A stretch of DNA of 64,000 nucleotides from Bryopsis sp. KO-2023 (GCA_030272585.1 BSYQ01000004.1:5766001-5830000), one strand, 5' to 3'. Counted from the stretch's first letter, positions 49,948 through 64,000 are shown. Translations and numbers: made by a program. Notes: a model not told the origin generated them from the letters alone.

Positions 49948-50461
49948 ATGGCGGACACGCACGAGAGCCCGTTCATCGTTCCCCACCCCGGTACCGTCGG
50001 ATGCACATGGGGAAAACAGCTTCTCCTCTTGCTTGTCGAAAACTTTCCTGCTGTGGTGGAGGGTGGTGAGAAAACCTGTCAACTGCTTTTTATGCAATGG
50101 GCTGTGATGTCCAAGATCTGTAAGACATTGAGCTGGAACACAGACTGTGCTCATCAAGTCTGTGGGTTTTTCAAAGAAGCACACAGGCAGTGTTTGCTGA
50201 GCCACTCTTGTTGTACCCATGCAGAAAAAGGTGAGCCCAAAATGCACATTCTGAACGTTCCTTTGTCCGTTTTCAGATCTTGTCAGGACGTAGACATGAC
50301 TCGTTCTGGCTTGAGTTCCACTCTCTGTCCAATGTACAGGGCACACAGCTCACATGTAGTATTTTCCTTATTTTTTAGTTCTGTGGTTCCTCCGTGAGGA
50401 GCTTGCTGGGTACAAAGTGAAATGGAGTCGAAGTCCAAGCAAGCACGACTTGACAGCGTAG
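49948..50461 (+). CDS. Second copy of the small unknown gene
   Basis: Matches 24669-25182 at offset 25,279, with the same splice sites and translation. Here its upstream neighbour is the CG-rich unit end instead of the Kae1 promoter, so its regulation could differ. Confidence 0.4.
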
Positions 50462-50760
50462 TGACTACAGTCACTCTCTTTAGGTAGAGCTTCCCTCATG
50501 CACACACCCACAGAAATTAAAAAAAAACGAAAAAGCCTTTGTTGATGCAAAGATCCATGCAGCATTTTAGTGGAAAATCCAGCAGTGCGATTCAACTGCT
50601 TGCTTAGTACTAATGCTCGAAACGTTTCGTGAAGAAATGAATTTAAACATTGGATCGATGCCATCAGGCCTTTTTTATTGCCATTGCCCGACTGTTCACT
50701 CGCAATTAATGTGATTTCCTCACAGAGAAATGTGCATTCTATTGCAGACACAGTTACATT

Positions 50761-51259
50761 TCAACATGGGAGGCTTGCAGCTGAGCAATCCTCAACCAGC
50801 TCGTCCGGTTCCAATGCGCCGTCCAAGATTACATAATCCCATCTTTGAGGTGCGTCTGGAGGTGTCTGATTGTGTTGTTTTAGGACTGTCAGAGTTGGCT
50901 CTGGGCAGAGTGGCGCTGCTGGCATCAATGGCGAGAACAAAGTATGGTAGTATGGCCTCAAAAAGTTAGATGGCTTTGTCAATCTTTCCGCCGGTGAATG
51001 TCTGGACTCATACTCTGTTTTCACAGCGTTCAAGCAGTCATCCCATTTATTTTATTTTTTTATTTCGGGGGGGGGGGCACAAATTCTTGAAATTATCGTA
51101 GTAGGAGCATGAGTGCATAACATTAAATGGTGAACCATAATCCACCCAGTTTTGGGAGGGAGGCGTTTGCATTGGGATACCTCGAATGATTGGGCTGTGT
51201 GAACTTGTTCCATAGGGTGCCCTTTCTGGAATGGGATAGGTGCCCCAGTTATTTTGCAT
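50761..51259 (-). CDS. Second copy of the two short unknown frames
   Basis: Same frames as 25482-25980, at offset 25,279, with the same G tract between them. Confidence 0.35.
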
Positions 51260-51299
51260 GTAGAACCACCCCGTCAGGCTGGCATCTCACTTTCCCTTT

Positions 51300-54200
51300 T
51301 CACAACGTGCGGCCTGGGAAAAGAAAACCTGAGTGCTGAGATGGGAGTAGGCTGCATGTATTACCTGGTACTGGGTAAAGCCAAATGACTTTGAAGACCT
51401 CAGGTGTCGGTGAAATCATGGATAACCACCCTCCCCTGTCGGGTGGCAATACGAGCAGCGTCGTTCCTTCTACGCTGTCACCGACTGGATCCTCCCAAGT
51501 CTGAGCGAGCACTCACTTTTCGTCGTCTATGGGGTTGGATGAAATTTCAATAAGGACTGGCTGATCTCAGCAGGAACTCAGCAACTTTGGAACTAGGTAT
51601 GGTCCATTCAGATGCCCATGATTTGTTTGAGCTTTTGTTTTTCTGGGGGGAAGATTTGGCTTTACTGCTGCACATATAAGGGTAAACACACTGATGCAGT
51701 TGTTTCACATCTGTGATTGCAGGAATTTCGTAAAGGTTTCTATTCATAGTTGTGTAAGTTGGTGTTCTGTAGGGGATGACAGAGGAGATGCTCGCCATGC
51801 TTTTTAGGAGGTCCCCAGGCTTGCAACATTGTGATCTCGAAACAGATAGAAGGGCCAGCAAGTCCAAGGTACGAACCATAGACTATGTTTCGTTCACTGC
51901 AAAAGACAAGACAAAAAGAGTGAGGCGTATTTTCTTCGTGTGTTGGAGGGGTACCGTTATGTGAATGATTCGACACATGCGGCTGCCAGAGCAGCAGTCC
52001 AATGCCTGAACGAGTAGAATTTCCCCCTCATTTCCACCTCAAGGTGACGTTTACAGAGCCTTGGGGGTCAAGACCACTGGTTTCAGTCAAATGATCGACC
52101 ATCTGGGACACAATCAGAGCCTGTTGTTCAGGAAGATATTGATCAGCAAAACCAGGAGTCTCCGAATACCAAATTCAAATGGTTACCCTTGTTTGCAAGT
52201 ATAAGCCTGCACTTAATTGTTGGTCTTGTTGAGGGTATGTTTATTTGGCCAGGGTGAAGGAGGGGGTGCTAAGATATGGCAGTTTCACGAGGGGGAATGT
52301 TTACATCAGAGCCATACAAGTGACAGATCTCCCAGGCCCACTCCACCTGCTCCGTCCGGAAACGTGACAAGACCCATTCACTCCAGGTGAGGAATCTTCT
52401 TGAGAAAAATTTGTTATATTGTTTTCCAAAAGACGGGGGAGGTGGCATATTGTGGCATGCTAAAAATGTCCGAGCTTCTCTGTCTTCTCCCTGCTTTGGT
52501 AAGATGGTGTGTTTTGAATTCGCTTTTTATGATCTTACCCAGGCCGTCCAATGACAAATTCTGCTGTTTTCTAAAACACTCTAGTGCATGTATGGCCTTT
52601 TGTTGCTCAACCCCAGCCAAGACCATTAGGTCAACCACAACCCCGATGCTTCGGAGTTGCTTTCCGCATTCCTCAGCCCTCCTGTCGCCTGTCAAAGATT
52701 GAAAAAATTGTTGAAGATATCGGTAAGTTATCCACTCAAAATCGCATATGTACTAAAACTATAATTGGTAATTACCTCTTTGATAAGTGTTGTATCCGGG
52801 CTTTGGGCCTCCCTCGCAAATTAACTTGAGCGGCCGATGCTGTCTCCCCGCGTATTCCCACCCATCGAACCTATCGTAACAGGGAGGAGAAAAACCGTGA
52901 ATGGTGTTCAGAATTTTAACTATCCTTTGTTTAGTTCTGTGGAAATGGTTGCATTGCTCCTTTCGTTGGGTTTGTAATAAAGTGCACGTCGTGTGTATTG
53001 TAAAAAAGCCATCTTCATCATTAATAGATGTACCAAATATGTGCTGCAGCTTGGACAGGGCATGCCTTGTTAGAAAGGATACCGAGCGCTGGAAATCCTA
53101 AGATTTCTGGTGCCTTGATGTTGTGTTTGCGCTTCTTAGGAGTTGGTGATGTGGTCTGTGCGTCCACTTCTGTTCCAGCGGACGGAGATGTGCCCACAGT
53201 TCCGTGGACATCTGCATCCCCAACAGGAGGTGGGGTTGGTAGCCGTCTTCGACGCCGTCGTGGAATGTATGGTAATGTGCCAGAATTGTCTTGGAGATCG
53301 TTGCTTTTTGAGGGTACCAAGGCTGATGTCCTCATTTCCGCCAAATTCTTGAGAATGCTCTAGCAGTTGGAATAAAAAAACTGATGAGAATTGAACTCAA
53401 AGACAACAGAGGTTTTCTATGCTGCAGTTGTATGATGTATGTGTTCACCTGTGTAGCGCCTTTGAGGCCATCCATATCAGCCTTCAAGGAAGCGAAGCCA
53501 ACAGTGGAGAGAAGCGGATCGTCATGGCATGCAGCAGGTTCGGTTTGTCCACTCAGCTGTTTCGACAAAAAATTTGATTGACTGCTTTAAAAGGATAACA
53601 TAGGGGGCTGACCTGGCCAAGCAGCGACATGATTCAAAACTTACTTTTGCTGCAATAATTTGAAACGTGTCGGAGACTCGTGAGTCGCATGAAGCTTCCA
53701 CCGCAAGCTTTTCATTGAGGACCGCAACACCAAACTGCAAATTTTGGCAGTCAGAAAAAACGAAGGGGTTTTTTGAGTCCAAAATTGTCATTTCCTTGCA
53801 GAAGTCCAGCACAAGCTGTTCCCATGCTGGGTACAAGGGATTGCGAAAAACTGGGTGTCGCTGGAAGACGGGATGCTTGCGGAAGCTGGCATGAGTCTTC
53901 GGCACAACAAAAGATGGTTTGTTAAGGTATAGGATTCAAGTAACAGTTGTAAAAATGCCTGCAACAAGTTTGCCGGAAACAACTCGCATTTTTTTGCAAT
54001 AACTTCATTGCTTTTAATGGATTTTTGGATAATCTTGATGTGCAAAAAAAATATATATATACATTATCACCTTGTAATGCGGTGCTGCTTGCAAAAAAAC
54101 ACAAGCTAACTTTGAAACGTACTCGCAGCTGTCCTTAGCCTGGGTATCCCAGGCCATGTCCTTCAATACCAAGGCGGAGGTGGAGGTCGACTGGAACTTC

Positions 54201-56955
54201 GAAGAAAAGACGACGCGCTATGTAACAAAGGTAAGATTTAAAAAAAAACAAAATTGAAGGTTGTGTAGGGCAGCCCGAGCAAACCATCCCCCACAAGAAA
54301 AAATTGATAGTCATCTCTCAGAAAGCGTTGACGGAAACGATTGGCTAGAAAGTTTCCCAAAGTTTCTCCAGAAAATTCCCAAAAAAATATTTGTCCGTCC
54401 ACGAACAAACAGCGTGGAGTGGAATTTATAAAAAAACTTGTGAGAATTCGTCTATACCTCCGAAGACGTAATAAATGCTGATTGAAACGGTTGCAATACA
54501 TCTGAAAGCAATTCAGCTGGAGGTTGTATGCACGTCCACCACGCCTTGAAATTACAAGGGTCATCCACGCCGGCAATCGCTGTAAGGACTCTCATGTCCG
54601 GCAGGTGGTCATAGGAAAGAGTCATGTCTTCCTGCGACTCTCTCCACTTCCCAAATGTTCTCTTCTCTTCCATTGTTATTGTCCTATAATTTAATAAAAA
54701 AATTTATTTGTAGGACGATAACAATAAAAGATAAGAGATGATTTGGGAAGTGGATATATGAAAATGTTTAGTCTACTTCTTATATATATATATATTTATG
54801 TTATCATTATTTTTTTTCTACTTCTTATATGTATGTGTATTTTTTTATTTTTTTTAAAAAGGTTGCACTCCGTCTGTTTTTTTAATATTTGTAATGACCT
54901 GAAGGACTATATTTATTTTTCAGGGTAGGGCTCAGAAATTCCCACTGTGGCATTGTGATGCGTGAATTTGTGAAGCTGTCCAGAAAGTGAATTAAGCAAG
55001 GGAGTTGGTCATCACGCATTGGTAAGCTTCGACCCTTCAGCAGTTTGTCTTTCTTACATCAGCCGGTGCGGAAATCACATTATAATCTAGCAGTCGAGGG
55101 AAATAACGTTGAAAAGATTTCCCTGGCCATCCCTCTCCTTTCGTATTAATAATGGGAATGATCTTTTCGACCTGCAAGTTCTGAACATATAGGTGTTCAA
55201 AGTTTCCTAAGCTTCAGGCATATCTACTGTGTGGATGAATCTCTTCAGGAAAGCAAGGAAATTTTTAAGGATTTTTCTGTTGGAAAGTCCAGCAGAGGCT
55301 CAGGTCAGTTTTCAAGCCGAAAGGCAGAAATACTAGGGTTCCGTTTTTTTTGCTGAAAAAGCCAGCGGGTCAGGGCAGTTTTCAGGCTGGAAGGCAGAAG
55401 TTTTCAGGGATTTTTCTGCTAGAAAACATAGCAGAGAGATAGATCCGTTGCGAAAAGGCATAAATTTCCAGGATTGGGGGGGGATTCAAGTCTACCAAGC
55501 TTACCCACGGTGATGGTTTTTTTTTTAAGAAAAAGATGTTTCTTTTTTCGAAACACTGAAACAAACAAGGCAAGGCCAATTCTATTTTCTTTTCTATTTT
55601 TTTTTGGCTTGAAATGATGCGCACCCAGTCATGCTCAACTTCATCATTGAATCACTTCTGCCCATGTGTAGTATGTGTAGGGTTTCTACGAGCCCAACCT
55701 CGTTAAGGGCTCGTTTCATCAGCTTGCTCTGCGCTTCGAGTTGCAAGGGCTGGCTGAGGGAGCTAGGAGGAATTCCCCCGAAGGCCATCGTCTCCTTCGC
55801 GCTGGTATTCTCCGTACCGTTTTGTTTTTTCCTCTTCGGATTTAATTGTGTGAAGAAAAAGTCTTTGTGCCTTCAAATGCATTCAAATGTGTATGTACAA
55901 TTCAGAGTGTTTCATTACAATTCTGTAATCTTTTTCAACTTGTTTTCAGTGGTACGTACCAAGGTCGATCGATATCTCGTGGATCGGTCACGGAAGTAGC
56001 GACGATATCGAACTGAGGCGGTGATATCTCAAGAACGTCATGGCGGAAGGCAAGTAAGAAAGCTTCGTGAGCAACGCTACATTTTAGGACGTCAATGTTG
56101 GGAATTTTTCCAAAATATTGCAAGTTTCCATTTTCGTTTTCTTTCCCTCCATTCGCCATCGTGCAATAGATGTCCACAGCCACCGGGCAACGTAACGATG
56201 GGCAATAGTCTCTTGTACTCAACACCATCTTATCACTGTACTTGAAGCGAACAGAATTATCTGCCCTAATTGCACCAGCCTGGGCATCGAGGTAGAGACA
56301 CCTGCCAAGTAGAACACAATCGTTTTTTTTCTTTCATTCACTTCCAGAAATTTGTTCTAGAATTCAAGTGACATTTAACAATACACAAAAATTGAAGTAC
56401 TGTGAATCGGGTAGTTTCTGTAGAAAGTAAAAAAATAAAGTACAAAGCGTTTTCTAATCACACGTATAAAAACCAAACAGCCCTGGCTGTTCGGTTTTTG
56501 AACGCGTCTGGAAAAAACCCGATCTACAGTACTTCAATTTTTTTCTTTATAAGTTTAATTTTGCACAACAGATTAATTTTTGCTGGTTATCTCACGCAGC
56601 TTGCAGGCCATTGTGGGCATCAAGATCTCCTCCCCCAACTGTAGACCCCAGTCCCCATAGGTGAGTAACAAGTGATGAAAATTCAGCCTCTGTCGGTTGG
56701 CGGCGAATCGTGCCTCTCCCTTTCTGTGCACTGTTTTTTTTTCGCTCCGCAATAGCTTCCCCATTATTCGTAGTCAACCACGATTGCATGCTTGTCAAAC
56801 TCCTCAATTTTGGTTTTTTCCCGTCGAGGCCCATGATAAGCAGTTGGAACTTGTTTAATTCCGCCAAAGAAGCAACCCAACTGGCCAAATTAGCCCGTGA
56901 TATCTAAAAAAACATGGTTGAATTTTCAGTGAAATGATTTTGTTTGTTTGTTTGT

Positions 56956-56990
<35 letters not shown>

Positions 56991-59690
56991 TCCTTACATG
57001 ATATGTTTGTGCTTTGTTACGTCGTTGAGGGATCCCAAGCTTCGCCACGCCGCTTTCGCAGCAATTCTTCATCTCTTCAACAACCGAGGCGACGTTCCAA
57101 ACCTAAAAAAAAAAAGGTAACAATTCAGCATAGCAACAAAACATTTTTCTTACCGTTGCGCAAAAAGGATGAAAACAAAACGAAATTAATCAAACGATTT
57201 CTTATTAAATTAATTGTGAAATTGATTGAGCGAGAAGGCCAAGAGCTCCACAGAGGTGAGGGGGGGAAAATCTTGAATTAATCCAACAGTTTGTAATAGT
57301 TTTTAGTTTTCCTAACTTTTCGGAGACATCCATTGCTTTGCATGCTGTGGAATATGTGGTTTTAGTCAGGCTGGTTTCTCTTCTTTTTTTTCACTAATAA
57401 AGTTTCTTGCAATACTTGCAGGGTGGAGGCAAAGTGTGTGGAATGTTGCGATCACACCCTGATTCTAAAGACAAGGGAGGCCCAGCCAATCTGTTCAAAA
57501 GGTGCTCAAATCTCCCCCCCCCCCCCGAAAAAAATAAAAAAAATAAAAAATAGGGTCTTTGCCCCTCTGAAAAGCAAAGTAAAACAGGCAGTTCGCAAGT
57601 TACTTTTTCAGCGACACCGTTGACTTCTTGGGGTCTTAAATCCAGGGGGTAAACCGGGTAACATTGATAAAATCATCTAAGCGTTTTTTTTTTTTTTTTA
57701 CGTTTAAGCTTTCTATTACAAAAAGTATTTTATCAATAACAAGGAAAAAATAGTGTCACACTTTGCGATTTTCTTCTGTTGCTCTCCCTTTTTTCGTCTC
57801 CTTCAAAATTATCTCTAAGAATGCAATAACAGCTTCTTCACTCGCGAATAGGTGTTGGCAGGTCGATTCCCACCCAATACTGCTGGACTGAAGATCAGGC
57901 CTCGAGGCAAGCCAGCCCTAAAAGGTAAAAAACATAAAAACTTAATTAATAAAAAAATATATTTATTTTTATTCTCACTTTTGTTTTTTTTTGTGTAACT
58001 TCTTGTCGTGGTGTTTCGGGTCTTTGAATTGCGTGATTTTAAACCTTGACAAAGAAAAAAATCAGGTGTGTTTCTGGGTGATGGGAAAACAAGAAACCGG
58101 TATGATTTTTGAGGGCGTTGTGGTACTTAAACGTCCAAACAATTAATTTAAAGATGTGGAAGACAAATGAAACATACATTTCCTTGTTATATATATATAT
58201 ATATTTGATATCGAAATTTGGTACACGAGGCAAATAAAGTGTCGAGTGCAGCCCGTTTCATAAAAATATGTTATAGGCTGACTCAGAAATTCATGTAACA
58301 AACTGTTAATGTCAATTGGGAGAGTCCTTTTTTTTTCCGAGAGAAATGTATTGGTGTCCCACTGTGGGTTCCCCCAGGACGTGAATTTACACAAGGACTG
58401 CAACAGATTGGATGAAAAACTCCCGGGAATATCCACTTGGTACCTTATTGCATAGAAAAAAAAAATGATCGCGATCCCATGAAAACCGTCGCCCCCAGAA
58501 AAAATTTCTGCCGGCCAACAGCCATGCAGGTCCATGTGTTTTACATATATATACTGATATGTACATACACATAAATATATTGGGTGAGTGACCCAGGCAG
58601 CAAAGTATCTCGTGCTACTTCGATGGGAAGCGACATTCTTGGTAAGATCGATGGGGCAAGCAAAGTACCATGCAGTGGTGCGCTCTATATTTTCCAAAAC
58701 TGTGAACTGGAATAATTTCGCTATTACTTTCTGTTCTTCAAGTCCGATTGTGGGGTTGCTCCAGCTTGTTTTTTTCATAACATGCACACTTTTTTGGTAT
58801 GTATTCTGGCACTCATGTATCCTGTCTTAAATTTAATAGTTTGGGGGTGCAAACTGTAAAATAAATAAAGTGAAGGTAGACCACAGTTCAAATTTGGGAG
58901 AAGGAAATCTCGCATACCAGAAATTGGCAGATTCTCGGCCAGTATTTTTTATTTGTGTTACAAGTGTCATCTGAATCATGGTTGCCCCGCAAGAGGATGG
59001 TCGAACGGAATTGCTGCACAAAACGGAGTGTTTTGTCGCTGATGCCGTGTACAGGTGCCCCAAGCCCAAGGAATGACAAGATGTTGCTGGGAGAAAGCTT
59101 TGACATGGTCTGAAAAACATGGAATGCGATGAAATAAAATGTGTTGAGAAAAAAAAGAAAAAGAAAAAGAAAGAAAGAAAGAAAGAAAGAAGAAAGAAAG
59201 AAAGAAAGAAAGAAAGAGAATGTGGAGGGAGAATCTGAAAACGAGATAGGGGGCTGAAAAAATTGGGCATGAGAGAGGAGATGAAAGAGAAAACAAGGGA
59301 GATAAAGTTACATAGGGGGGTAATGAAAAAGGTGCTTGTTTAATTTCTTCCATTTGCTTTAAACATGTGGTGGTCTCTAGCGAAGGTTTATTCCTGTGAT
59401 GTGAGTTTTTTTCAACCAGTCCAGCTTGATTTTCAGGCACATTGTAAACTGGAAATCCATATAAAAAATGTGAAACACTTTGCACACTTTGTGCTTTGAA
59501 CAAGTCGAATCATCATCCCCACAATAAGGAACAAGAAGAAGAACCTCGAAATTAAAACAGATCTCCTCGCTGGTCCCAACATTGGTATGATTATGATCTA
59601 AGGAAAATTCACCTCAAAATACTTCCGAGGGAAATGTTGTGAACCTTCCCATTTAGGTGGAATTTGGTGTGTCGGTGCCTCGACCGCCAT
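51300..59690 (-). CDS. Crypton/Ndc10-like tyrosine recombinase, second copy
   Basis: Matches the gene at 26021-34411 shifted by 25,279. Core exons fall at 57102-56998, 56903-56596, 56301-55960, 55831-55625, 54683-54458, 54217-54071, 53896-53645 and 53556-53449. The catalytic Arg (AIRADN), HxxR (LHMGR) and Tyr (LSYDHLP) motifs are all retained. No difference from copy 1 was noticed, so neither copy shows independent decay. Confidence 0.75.
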
Positions 59691-60318
59691 GGACACGAAA
59701 TGTGATACCCACCAAGAGCCGCGTGGGGTGTCACTTGCAACTGAGAATCATGTACACTTGGTATTTTCAGTGATTTTTATACACAAGCATCAAACAAAAA
59801 ATTGCTGGAGCCAAAGTCATTTTGTCACGTACAGCTCCACGTTGGTGGAACCACATCAAAGTGTGGAGATGTCGTCTCTTCCGGCGACGTAGCGTCCAGT
59901 GTGGGTCCTACACCAAGCCCAAGCGAGGTTGCTTCCATCGCTTTTGGTCTCGTCAAGGACCTCAAGCCGAACGTGAAGATTCGGACTCGGGGCTGATGTT
60001 ACACATGATGGTTTGATGGACATTGGGAAATTGTGCATTCAATGTACACATTTAAATGCACAACTGAAAATTTCTTGGGCATTTCAATTTCTGTGTATGA
60101 CAGCTGGAATTGTATATGTTTGTATACCGGAGACATCCTGGGACGAAATCCTTGACATCGGTGGGTCGTGGCGCCTCCACGGTGGTCTGTGCGAAAAGTT
60201 AGCCCGAGGGGGTCGCCTGAATCCTCGAACCCCCTTTCTTCCTGATCCACGGGATCCGCCATATCTCCTTCACCAAGGCAGCTTTTTTCTCCAGAATTTT
60301 TCATGCAGCTGCATGGAG
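59691..60318. other. 5' flank of the second recombinase copy
   Basis: Matches 34412-35039. No gene is assigned. Confidence 0.35.
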
Positions 60319-62301
60319 GTCCCATCCACATGCCCTCAAAATTTGAGGGGAATCAGATCCCTGATCAGGCCTCCATGGAGGATTCTGTGCATGCCCCTCC
60401 TCCCTAGACTATCTCTTACTCCACCAAAAAACCCACCAAACTTCACAACCTCATAAAAGCCTCAGAAATTATCCAAATGCCTTGAAACTTTGTGGGCATG
60501 TTTTTGAGGTGTTGTCCAAGTGGCATGCAAAATTTTGGAGAAAAAGTCTTTCATTTAAGATCCATCTGATCCGGCTGATCAGTCAGCTCTGATCAGGATC
60601 CCAATAATCACGTCATACTTTTTTCTTCTTCTCCAAACTTTTGCATGCCACTTCGAAAACACCTCGAACACATGCCCTCGAAGTTTCAGAGGCATCAGAC
60701 CACTTATCAGGCCTCCATGGAGGATTCTGCCAGGTGCCTAGAATCCTAGAAAATCCCTTTGGAGCCACCCAACTAAAATTCCCCACAGAGGCCTGATAAC
60801 AGCTCCAATTGACTTGAAACTTGGAGGAAATGTTAAAAACACATATAAAAACATGCTGTAGAAATATTGGGAACAAATTTCATGATTTAGGATTTTTCGG
60901 ATCTGACTGATCAGTCAGATTTGATCAGGATCCCAAGAATCATGTTAGTCATGCTTGGTTTCATCCTAAATTTTGACCGACTGTTTGAAACACCAAAATC
61001 AACAGTCTGTCAAAATTTGAAGTTATTTCATTCAGTTATGGCCCCTACACAAGCCACTGAAGTCACAGTAGTACCTTTACTTCCACCTCCTACACCCCCT
61101 AAAAATAGGCCTCCACTAAACGGTCTCCGAGAGTACCTAAACATTGTTTGATGAGCTTGAAATTTCAACAACAGTTGGATATATTTCCTGGATACACTGT
61201 GTCAAAAGTTTGGGATATTACACCCTGTAAATGATGAGTTATTGATGATTTAGTGAGCTCCATTCAAACGGGCTGAGCGATCCTTAGAACGATTTTCATC
61301 ATTTTTACCACATCGTCTCACACATTCCACCCAAACCAGGTTTGGATGTGCTATGATGGATTTGAAACTTTGCATGTGTGTGATCAACAACATTTTACAC
61401 ATGCTGTCAAAGTTTCAAGTCCATCCATGAATCGATTGAAAAGTTATGAAGGATTGAGAGAGGGAAGTCCTCTATAAAAATAGAACTAAATTCCATTATG
61501 CTAAACTGCAATGACCTAAATGAGCTCAGATGGATTCGAAATGTTTCATGTGTCTGAAACACAACAATTTCCAACTCCTGTTCAACTTTCAGATGATTCC
61601 ATGAATTCAATGAAAAGTTATGAAGGATTTAGTGAGGGAAGTCCTCTATAAAATAGAATTAAATTCCATTATGCTAAACTGCAATGACCTAAATGTGCTC
61701 AGATGGATCTGAAATTTCTCACATGTTTGAAACACAACACTTTCCAACTCCTGTTCAAATTTTAGACCCATCTAAAAAGTATGTAATGAGTTATGGGGAT
61801 TTTTCATTCGTGGATTTTCCTGTTTTCAAGAGGTCATAACATATCACGTAATACATATTTTTTTCTGTCCTTTGGTCACAATTGAGATGTTAGTATAGAC
61901 TTTATCCCTTCAAAGTTTCACAGTCATCCATGCTTTGAGTGATAAGATATAGGGGGCTGAAGTGGACAGATTTCTGTGATTTCCCCCCCCCTTAAGGACT
62001 TGGATATTTTTTATTATAAATCAAATAGGGGCTACCCCAGAAAAAAGGCCATATCTCAGCCCATACCCCATATTTTTGACCCCGGTTTTTTTTGGTGGGA
62101 AGATAACATCAATATGCATCTTCCACCAAAATTTCACATGAAAATGTTTAGTCATAGTCGAGTTATATTTAGAATACCGCTAAAAAACAAGGATTTTCCC
62201 CCTTATTTGGGTCTTACGTAATCAGATGGACTTGAAATTTTGCAAGCATGTTGCCTTTAGACATAGAAACATGCTTGCAAAATTTAAAGTTCATCAGAAA
62301 T
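60319..62301. repeat. Decayed ~174-bp monomers, second copy
   Basis: Same degenerate repeats as 35040-37022, at offset 25,279, with the 174-bp spaced pair at 61438 and 61612. Confidence 0.75.
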
Positions 62302-62719
62302 CATCTAAATGAGATCTGATGGGATTTCGTGGGTTGATTTAGAATTGAGGTGAGAGTGTGAGCCACCAAAGAGGTGGATGGGAGTGTGATTCAGTTGGTG
62401 TGTGGTGGGAGTACTGAGTACAGCACAGGTTAGCTTTGAGTGAGAATTGGGATGGGTTGGTTGAGTGGCCGACGGACGGCGTGACTTGTGTAGCGTGGAG
62501 GAGTTGGGTTGATTGAATTCGCTAAAGGATTGGATTTGATTAGAGGATTGTTGGGAGTTAGTGGAGAAACGGTTGGGAGGATTCGAACCCCCAAGCCCAG
62601 TAACCGTCTTTCTTTGCTTGCTTGCTTGATTGATTGATTGATGGATGGATTGATTTCCCCCCCTTCCCCCCTCCACCATCCCTTTTTTTTTTTTTTCCCT
62701 CCTTTTCCTCCCCCATCCT
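62302..62719. other. Low-complexity flank, second copy
   Basis: Matches 37023-37440, including the T-arm-like hairpin near 62574-62604. Confidence 0.5.
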
Positions 62720-64000
62720 CCAGCTCAGCATGGAGAATCAGAGCCAATTTGTCACATGTTGAATTTTGTAAGCTAGATGTGCACAAGTGATCATTCAACC
62801 AGATTGGGGTCATCAGAGATTGGATGATTGTGAAACTTGGACAGGAGGTGGATGTTACCATGAGTGACACACCCTCCAAATTTGGAAGACATCCATGCTC
62901 AGCATGGAGAATCAGAGCCAATTTGTCACATGTTGAATTCTGTAAGCTAGATGTGCACAAATGAATATTCAACCATATTGGGGTCATCAGACATTGGATG
63001 ATTGTGAAACTTGGACAGGAGGTGGATGTTACCAAAAGTGACACACCCTCCAAGTTTGGGACTCATCCAAGCTCAGCATGGAGAATCACAGCCAATTTGT
63101 CACATGTTGAATTCTGTAAGCTAGATGTGCACAAATGAACATTCAACCAGATGGGGGTCATCAGAGATTGGATGATTGTGAAACTTGGACAGGAGGTGGA
63201 TGTTACCATGAGTGACACACCCTCCCAATTTGGAAGACATCCATGCTCAGCATGGAGAATCAGAGCCAATTTGTCACATGTTGAATTCTGTAAGCTAGAT
63301 GTGCACAGATGAACATTCAACCAGATTGGGGTCATCAGAGATTGGATGATTGTGAAACTTGGACAGGAGGTGGATGTTACCATGAGTGACACACCCTCCA
63401 AATTTGGAAGACATCCATGCTCAGCATGGAGAATCAGAGCCAATTTGTCACATGTTGAATTCTGTAAGCTAGATGTGCACAAATGAATATTCAACCATAT
63501 TGGGGTCATCAGAGATTGGATGATTGTGAAACTTGGACAGGAGGTGGATGTTACCAAAAGTGACACACCCTCCAAGTTTGGGACTCATCCAAGCTCAGCA
63601 TGGAGAATCAGAGCCAATTTGTCACATGTTGAATTTTGTAAGCTAGATGTGCACAAATGAACATTCAACCAGATGGGGGTCATCAGAGATTGGATGATTG
63701 TGAAACTTGGACAGGAGGTGGATGTTACCATGAGTGACACACCCTCCCAATTTGGAAGACATCCATGCTCAGCATGGAGAATCAGAGCCAATTTGTCACA
63801 TGTTGAATTCTGTAAGCTAGATGTGCACAGATGAACATTCAACCAGATTGGGGTCATCAGAGATTGGATGATTGTGAAACTTGGACAGGAGGTGGATGTT
63901 ACCATGAGTGACACACCCTCCAAATTTGGAAGACATCCATGCTCAGCATGGAGAATCAGAGCCAATTTGTCACATGTTGAATTCTGTAAGCTAGATGTGC
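62720..64000. repeat. 174-bp satellite array, second copy (cut by window end)
   Basis: About seven monomers matching 37441-38721 before the window ends. Confidence 0.95.

Larger units (their letters stand above)
49653..64000. repeat. 25,279-bp direct tandem repeat, copy 2 (cut by window end)
   Basis: The first 14,348 bp of a second unit, matching 24374-38721. I saw no difference where I compared them, and the constant offset shows there is no net indel even across poly-T, poly-G and GAAA tracts. The copy ends inside the satellite array only because the window ends. Confidence 0.95.

Overview
This is eukaryotic nuclear DNA. Three recognisable genes are broken by many GT-AG introns with long T-rich tracts before the acceptor, and no bacterial operon logic, Shine-Dalgarno sites or CRISPR are present. 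The sequence does not fix the lineage. An intron-rich protist, alga or plant-lineage genome is compatible with a UND/U-box ligase, a KEOPS Kae1 and a Crypton-like recombinase.

Left half (1-24373). Positions 1-5350 hold only scattered tryptophan-rich coding-like segments on the + strand. A clean seven-exon gene (6433-10877, +) encodes a probably mitochondrial DnaJ/HSP40 with no zinc-finger insert. A gene of at least 13 exons (12932-18781, +) encodes a UND + U-box + ankyrin-repeat protein, a likely E3 ubiquitin ligase. A nine-exon gene (21017-24307, -) encodes Kae1/OSGEP, the tRNA t6A-forming subunit of KEOPS. The U-box and Kae1 genes converge on an AT-rich intergenic stretch.

Right half (24374-64000). 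The sequence from 24374 starts again at 49653, a direct repeat with a period of 25,279 bp. All 14,348 bp of the second copy that fit in the window appear identical to the first, homopolymers included. The unit holds, in order: a small unknown + strand gene; a long, heavily spliced - strand gene (26021-34411) whose assembled exons match the Crypton/Ndc10-type tyrosine recombinase architecture, including the R, HxxR and Y catalytic motifs; a zone of decayed ~174-bp monomers; an array of about 55 monomers of a 174-bp satellite (37441-47029) with a 522-bp higher-order repeat; an isolated pre-SET-like exon; and five long GC-rich palindromes (47378-49209).

The most interesting reading is that a tyrosine-recombinase gene of the family that gave rise to the yeast centromere protein Ndc10 travels in one repeated unit with a centromere-like satellite and a cluster of large hairpins. 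The unit starts only 66 bp upstream of the Kae1 start codon. The main caution is that a perfect 25-kb tandem copy may be an assembly artefact.
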